A stretch of 15,182 nt of DNA, from positions 1-15,182 of the forward strand of contig CAJGDQ010000013.1 of the NCBI GenBank assembly GCA_904502215.1. The letters run 5' to 3'. This document shows positions 12,680 through 15,182 of the stretch, piece after piece (within the stretch, counting starts at the first letter, position 1; the number at the start of each line of letters is the position of its first letter). This stretch comes from Clostridiaceae bacterium. Its GTDB lineage: Bacteria; Bacillota; Clostridia; Oscillospirales; Acutalibacteraceae. A program made the position numbers and the translations under genes. Under the pieces are notes generated by a model that was given only the letters and a program-made list of their open reading frames with translations, did no database searches and had not been told where the DNA came from.

Positions 12680-13438
12680 AGCATTTAATGAGAATATCTT
12701 TTCTTTTTCGGTATCACTCAAAAGGCTATCGTTCATAACCCCACCGATATACATGGCAGGATTACAGGTTGGATAATCGGAACCAAATAAAATTCTATCC
12801 GCTCCAAATGTATCAACTGCTCTTCTAAGCATACCGTATCTGAAAATACCATAACCCGAAACATCAAGATAATAGTTTTCGCTATACTTCATTCTTTCGA
12901 TATGGCGCATAAATTCATTGTATTCACCCGGATGAGCCGCAACAAATATAACATCCTTATGCTTTTTAACCATCTCATCCATCGCATCATCGTTCATCGA
13001 ATGAAAGCTAACTATCATATTTCTTTTGCCCGCTTCTTTTAAAAGCAAGGAAAATTCTTCGCTTGCAAAGTTCCTTTGCCAGCCATCAATATAAGGCACA
13101 AGCTCGCCGATAAGCTTTATCCCCTTTTTATCCATCCTCTCTATTTCCGATAAAGAAAACTCAACATAATCAGGACTTATATGAAAACCGGGGATATAGA
13201 AATCGCTATATTGCTCTTTGAGCTTTAAGGCTTCATCATTGTTTTTTTTAAGCTTTGCCGGAATATCCTCGTTATTGCCAACCTCTATTACTGAGCCGCA
13301 TATCCTTGAAACCCCAAGTTCTTTCATAACCTCAAGGGTTGTTTCGGCGGTCATATTTATAACATCTTTATGGGCACAAATATTATTTTCCTTTTTTATA
13401 AAAGGATGCGTGTGAAAATCTATAATCTCAAAGCTCAT
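12656..13438 (-). CDS. Amidohydrolase-family (Amidohydro_2-like) TIM-barrel metal hydrolase
   Basis: A cytoplasmic protein of 260 residues, probably a metal-dependent TIM barrel of the amidohydrolase superfamily; substrate unknown. Visible motifs are FHTH (His9 and His11, first metal ligands) at the end of strand 1, VSFHS in the middle, AAHPGE on a later strand, and FGSDYPTCNP with the metal-binding Asp near 221. The pattern fits the decarboxylase/lactonase-like Amidohydro_2 branch rather than dihydroorotase. I chose the ATG at 13438, which has AGGAAGTG 4-5 nt upstream and places the HxH motif at the usual distance. The longer ATG at 13459 has no good ribosome binding site. It lies 48 bp downstream of the MGMT gene and probably shares its transcript. 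Its end is embedded in the terminator. Confidence 0.82.
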   Translation of the reverse strand: MSFEIIDFHTHPFIKKENNICAHKDVINMTAETTLEVMKELGVSRICGSVIEVGNNEDIPAKLKKNNDEALKLKEQYSDFYIPGFHISPDYVEFSLSEIERMDKKGIKLIGELVPYIDGWQRNFASEEFSLLLKEAGKRNMIVSFHSMNDDAMDEMVKKHKDVIFVAAHPGEYNEFMRHIERMKYSENYYLDVSGYGIFRYGMLRRAVDTFGADRILFGSDYPTCNPAMYIGGVMNDSLLSDTEKEKIFSLNAKKLLKLR

Positions 13439-13486
13439 TTTATCACTTCCTATTTTCATTTTAACATAAAAACCTAAAAAATAAAA

Positions 13487-13792
13487 CTATATTTTTATTC
13501 CGTATTTTTTAAGGTCTATATGCCCATCTTTTTCAAAAACTATTCCCTCGTTTTCAAGCATAGCTCTCTGAGCATCACCGCCGCCAAAAACGAAGGCTGC
13601 GGCAGTTTTGCCCTCTCTATTTACAACCCTATGGCAAGGAATAATTCCCGGAGCGGGATTATTATGAAGAGCGTAGCCAACAACCCTTGCCCATCTTGGA
13701 TTTCCCGCAAGAAATGCCACCTGACCATAGGTTGCAACCTTACCCTTTGGAATTTTCATAACAACATCATAAATCTTTTCAAAAACTGTCAT
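13487..13792 (-). CDS. MGMT-family O6-alkylguanine DNA alkyltransferase, short form
   Basis: A 101-residue stand-alone alkyltransferase domain. The family flips out O6-alkylated guanine and transfers the alkyl group to a cysteine. All key parts are visible: TYGQVA (Tyr22), the NPRWARVVGYALHNNP helix with Arg finger and Asn hinge (31-46), and the active site IIPCHRVV with Cys53. The N-terminal domain of Ada/Ogt is missing, which is common for this short subgroup. The active cysteine is kept, unlike in classic alkyltransferase-like proteins, where it is usually Trp. The ATG at 13792 has GGAGAG upstream and a good promoter. It is first of a likely two-gene unit with the amidohydrolase and is divergent from the CLC gene. 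Confidence 0.92.
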   Translation of the reverse strand: MTVFEKIYDVVMKIPKGKVATYGQVAFLAGNPRWARVVGYALHNNPAPGIIPCHRVVNREGKTAAAFVFGGGDAQRAMLENEGIVFEKDGHIDLKKYGIKI

Positions 13793-13810
13793 ACCATCTC
13801 TCCTAAATCT

Positions 13811-13839
13811 ATATTATCATTTTTCTCAAAGTTTAGCAA
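13811..13839 (-). promoter_or_regulatory. Sigma-A-type promoter for the MGMT gene
   Basis: On the minus strand, TTGCTA (13834-13839), a 17-bp spacer and TAATAT (13811-13816). Predicted start about 13804, leaving a leader of roughly 12 nt that is just long enough for the GGAGAG site. Confidence 0.6.
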
Positions 13840-13853
13840 GTTATTGCAACTTG
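13837..13853. promoter_or_regulatory. Small inverted repeat between divergent -35 boxes
   Basis: CAAGTT (13837-13842) and AACTTG (13848-13853) around 5 bp, overlapping the -35 boxes of both the MGMT and CLC promoters. It could be an operator for both; 6-bp arms could also arise by chance. Confidence 0.3.
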
Positions 13854-13872
13854 AAAAATTTTATGATAAAAT
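13844..13872 (+). promoter_or_regulatory. Sigma-A-type promoter for the CLC gene
   Basis: TTGCAA (13844-13849), a 17-bp spacer and TAAAAT (13867-13872). Predicted start near 13879, so the leader is only about 17 nt and holds just the GGGAAGTG ribosome binding site. Confidence 0.65.
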
Positions 13873-13895
13873 AGCCGAAAGGGAAGTGAAACCAA

Positions 13896-15095
13896 ATGGA
13901 ATTTAAAAGCAAAAAAGAATCTTTTCTCTCCCTCTTAAAGCTTTTGCCTTTAAGCTTGCTTGCGGGAGTTTTATCGGGAGTTTTGGGTGCTCTCTTTTTA
14001 AAATGCATATCCTTTGTAACCGAGTTTAGAAGCCAAAACAATTGGGTTTTATTTTTTCTTGTTATCGGCGGTTTGCTAACCGTTCTTCTGTATAAGCTTT
14101 TAAAGGTTGAGGGTGTTGGAACAAAAAGTATTTTAGATGGTTTTGCAAAAACAAAAAAAATTCCAATTTTGATTATCCCTGCCATTTTCCTTTCAACCCT
14201 TTTAACCCATCTTTTTGGGGGAAGCGCAGGAAAAGAGGGCGCCGCGCTTCAGCTTGGCGGCGGAATTTCGGCACTTTTAAGCCGAATTTTTAAATTGAAG
14301 CAGCCTTTAAGCCGTGTTTTAATCCTTTGCTCAATGGCGGCATTTTTCTCGGCAGTTTTCCTGACTCCATTGGGGGCTTTTGTTTTTGTTCTTGAAATAG
14401 TTTTCATTGGAAAGCTTTTATGGTTTTCGGTTTTGCCCTGTATTTTAGCATCCTTTTCGGGATATTTCATATCCCTTTCTTTAGGCTCTCACCCTGAAAG
14501 ATTTAATTTTATCTATGATTTTCAGTTTGCTGATATTTGGAAAATTATAATCATAGCCATTCTTTCAGGCCTTGTTGCCTTCTTGTTTTGTTTTTGTTTG
14601 CATAAAGGCGAGCATATAGCTCGAAAATACATAAAAAATCCATATTTGAGAATATCAGCAGGTGCGGTTATTGTTATAGCCCTAACCCTTTTAATCGGAA
14701 CTTATGATTATAACGGCGGCGGAATGGAATATATCGAAAACATTTTTGAGCATTCAAGGGTTGCTCCCGAGGCATTTATTTTAAAACTGCTTTTAACCGT
14801 TATAACCGTATCAGCAGGTTTTAAGGGCGGCGAAATTGTTCCAACATTCTTTATAGGCGCAGCCCTTGGCGGTGCAGCCGCTATATATTTGGGACTTCCG
14901 GCACCTCTCGGTGCGGCAATAGGTATGGCATCACTCTTCTGCGGAGTTACCAAATGCCCCTTGGCAAGCCTTGTTATAGCATTCGAACTATTTGGCTTTT
15001 CTCCCGCTTTGATTTTCATAGCATTAGCAATTATAATCGCATATTTCCTTTCGGGAAAAATAACATTATATGAAGAAAAAAGAGTTAAGGTTTAA
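13896..15095 (+). CDS. CLC-family anion channel/antiporter, CLC-F-like motifs
   Basis: A 399-residue polytopic membrane protein of the CLC family. The first anion motif appears as VEGVGTKSILDG (71-82). The second, GGSAGKEGAALQLG (108-121), carries the gating glutamate E114. The third, SAGFKGGEIVPTFFIGAALGG (306-326), replaces the chloride-type GGIFAP, and GVTKCPLASLVIAFELFG (350-367) follows. The GGE-x-x-P-x-F-F-IGA pattern and the short length resemble fluoride/proton antiporters (CLC-F) more than chloride exchangers; this is from memory of the family. The ATG at 13896 is preceded by GGGAAGTG. No fluoride riboswitch fits in the short leader. The last five codons and the stop form half of a palindromic terminator. 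Confidence 0.87.
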   Translation: MEFKSKKESFLSLLKLLPLSLLAGVLSGVLGALFLKCISFVTEFRSQNNWVLFFLVIGGLLTVLLYKLLKVEGVGTKSILDGFAKTKKIPILIIPAIFLSTLLTHLFGGSAGKEGAALQLGGGISALLSRIFKLKQPLSRVLILCSMAAFFSAVFLTPLGAFVFVLEIVFIGKLLWFSVLPCILASFSGYFISLSLGSHPERFNFIYDFQFADIWKIIIIAILSGLVAFLFCFCLHKGEHIARKYIKNPYLRISAGAVIVIALTLLIGTYDYNGGGMEYIENIFEHSRVAPEAFILKLLLTVITVSAGFKGGEIVPTFFIGAALGGAAAIYLGLPAPLGAAIGMASLFCGVTKCPLASLVIAFELFGFSPALIFIALAIIIAYFLSGKITLYEEKRVKV

Positions 15096-15115
15096 ACCTT
15101 AACTCTTTTATTTAT
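15078..15115. terminator. Palindromic bidirectional terminator overlapping two stop codons
   Basis: A perfect 32-bp palindrome (15078-15109) with arm AAAAGAGTTAAGGTTT. A T-rich tract follows on each strand (the T run at 15106-15109 then ATTTATTTTC on plus; the mirrored run on minus). The CLC stop (15093-15095) is at its centre. Confidence 0.85.
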
Positions 15116-15182
15116 TTTCTCCATTAAGATAAATACTATATGCGATGCTATTCCAACCGCAATAGCAACAACCAGGTCGAAA
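15092..15182 (-). CDS. C-terminal tail of a converging gene, membrane protein (partial)
   Basis: The right edge holds an open frame on the minus strand with 29 visible residues before TAA at 15092-15094. They are a hydrophobic stretch (LVVAIAVGIASHIVFILM) and then a charged tail EKINKRVKV. This looks like the last membrane helix of a protein, or a small one-helix protein, entering from outside the window. Its stop overlaps the CLC stop by 3 bases. Because of the palindrome both proteins end in the same KRVKV. Identity is unknown. Confidence 0.45.
   Translation of the reverse strand, partial: FDLVVAIAVGIASHIVFILMEKINKRVKV

Noticed and set aside
13793..13895. Fluoride riboswitch ahead of the CLC gene
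   Set aside because: The predicted leader is about 17 nt and no GGNGAUGG-type start or pseudoknot is visible.
13841..14185. 114-residue open frame antisense to the CLC gene
   Set aside because: It lies opposite a strongly supported coding frame, has no ribosome binding site or recognisable motif and is biased by its complement.

Overview
This window looks like chromosomal DNA from a low-to-moderate GC (roughly 40 %, judged by eye) Gram-positive anaerobe of the class Clostridia, probably an uncultured gut member of the Oscillospiraceae/Ruminococcaceae type. The clues are strong GGAGG-type ribosome binding sites, TTG and GTG starts, sigma-A-like promoters with 17-bp spacers, a BMP-family nucleoside transporter, a YlbM/TmcAL tRNA-modification enzyme, a COG2509 flavoprotein, and many U-tract intrinsic terminators. 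The species cannot be fixed from the sequence alone. There are no rRNA or tRNA genes, transposases, phage genes or CRISPR arrays.

Layout. 1-1773 (minus): acetate kinase (ackA) followed 12 bp later by a galactokinase cut by the window edge. 1893-3997 (plus): tmcAL and a galactose-mutarotase-like protein of unknown function. This pair is divergent from ackA, and the two promoters interlock. 4024-4692: an XRE-type regulator on the minus strand behind a roughly 135-nt structured leader that ends in a terminator/antiterminator switch. Upstream of it lie a heptanucleotide tandem repeat and a shared terminator. 4693-10336 (minus): one purine-salvage operon, in transcription order xpt, a BMP-family substrate-binding lipoprotein, a double-NBD ATPase and two permeases. 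Its promoter is overlapped by a palindrome, and an internal hairpin follows the lipoprotein gene. 10472-11851 (minus): a COG2509 FAD-dependent oxidoreductase. 11889-12127: non-coding DNA made almost entirely of seven consecutive hairpins. 12224-12637 (plus): a small four-helix membrane protein with cysteine clusters. 12656-13792 (minus): a short MGMT-type alkyltransferase and an amidohydrolase. 13896-15095 (plus): a CLC-family anion channel/antiporter with CLC-F-like motifs. 15092-15182: the tail of a converging gene.

How it works together. The protein-coding content is ordinary metabolism: acetate and galactose handling, purine nucleoside uptake joined to xanthine/guanine salvage, tRNA modification and DNA repair. 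The co-transcription of xpt with the transporter argues for a purine substrate. The ackA-tmcAL pairing joins two enzymes that both activate acetate with ATP.

The least explained material is non-coding. The best candidate for something undescribed is the XRE leader. It has a long bulged hairpin, then a 10-bp antiterminator that is mutually exclusive with a 7-bp terminator immediately upstream of the XRE ribosome binding site. A CU-rich bulge in the long hairpin could pair with the antiterminator arm. This is the architecture of a riboswitch or protein-controlled attenuator, and I do not recognise the RNA class. The second candidate is the hairpin array at 11889-12127. All function assignments are from reading motifs; no database search was possible.
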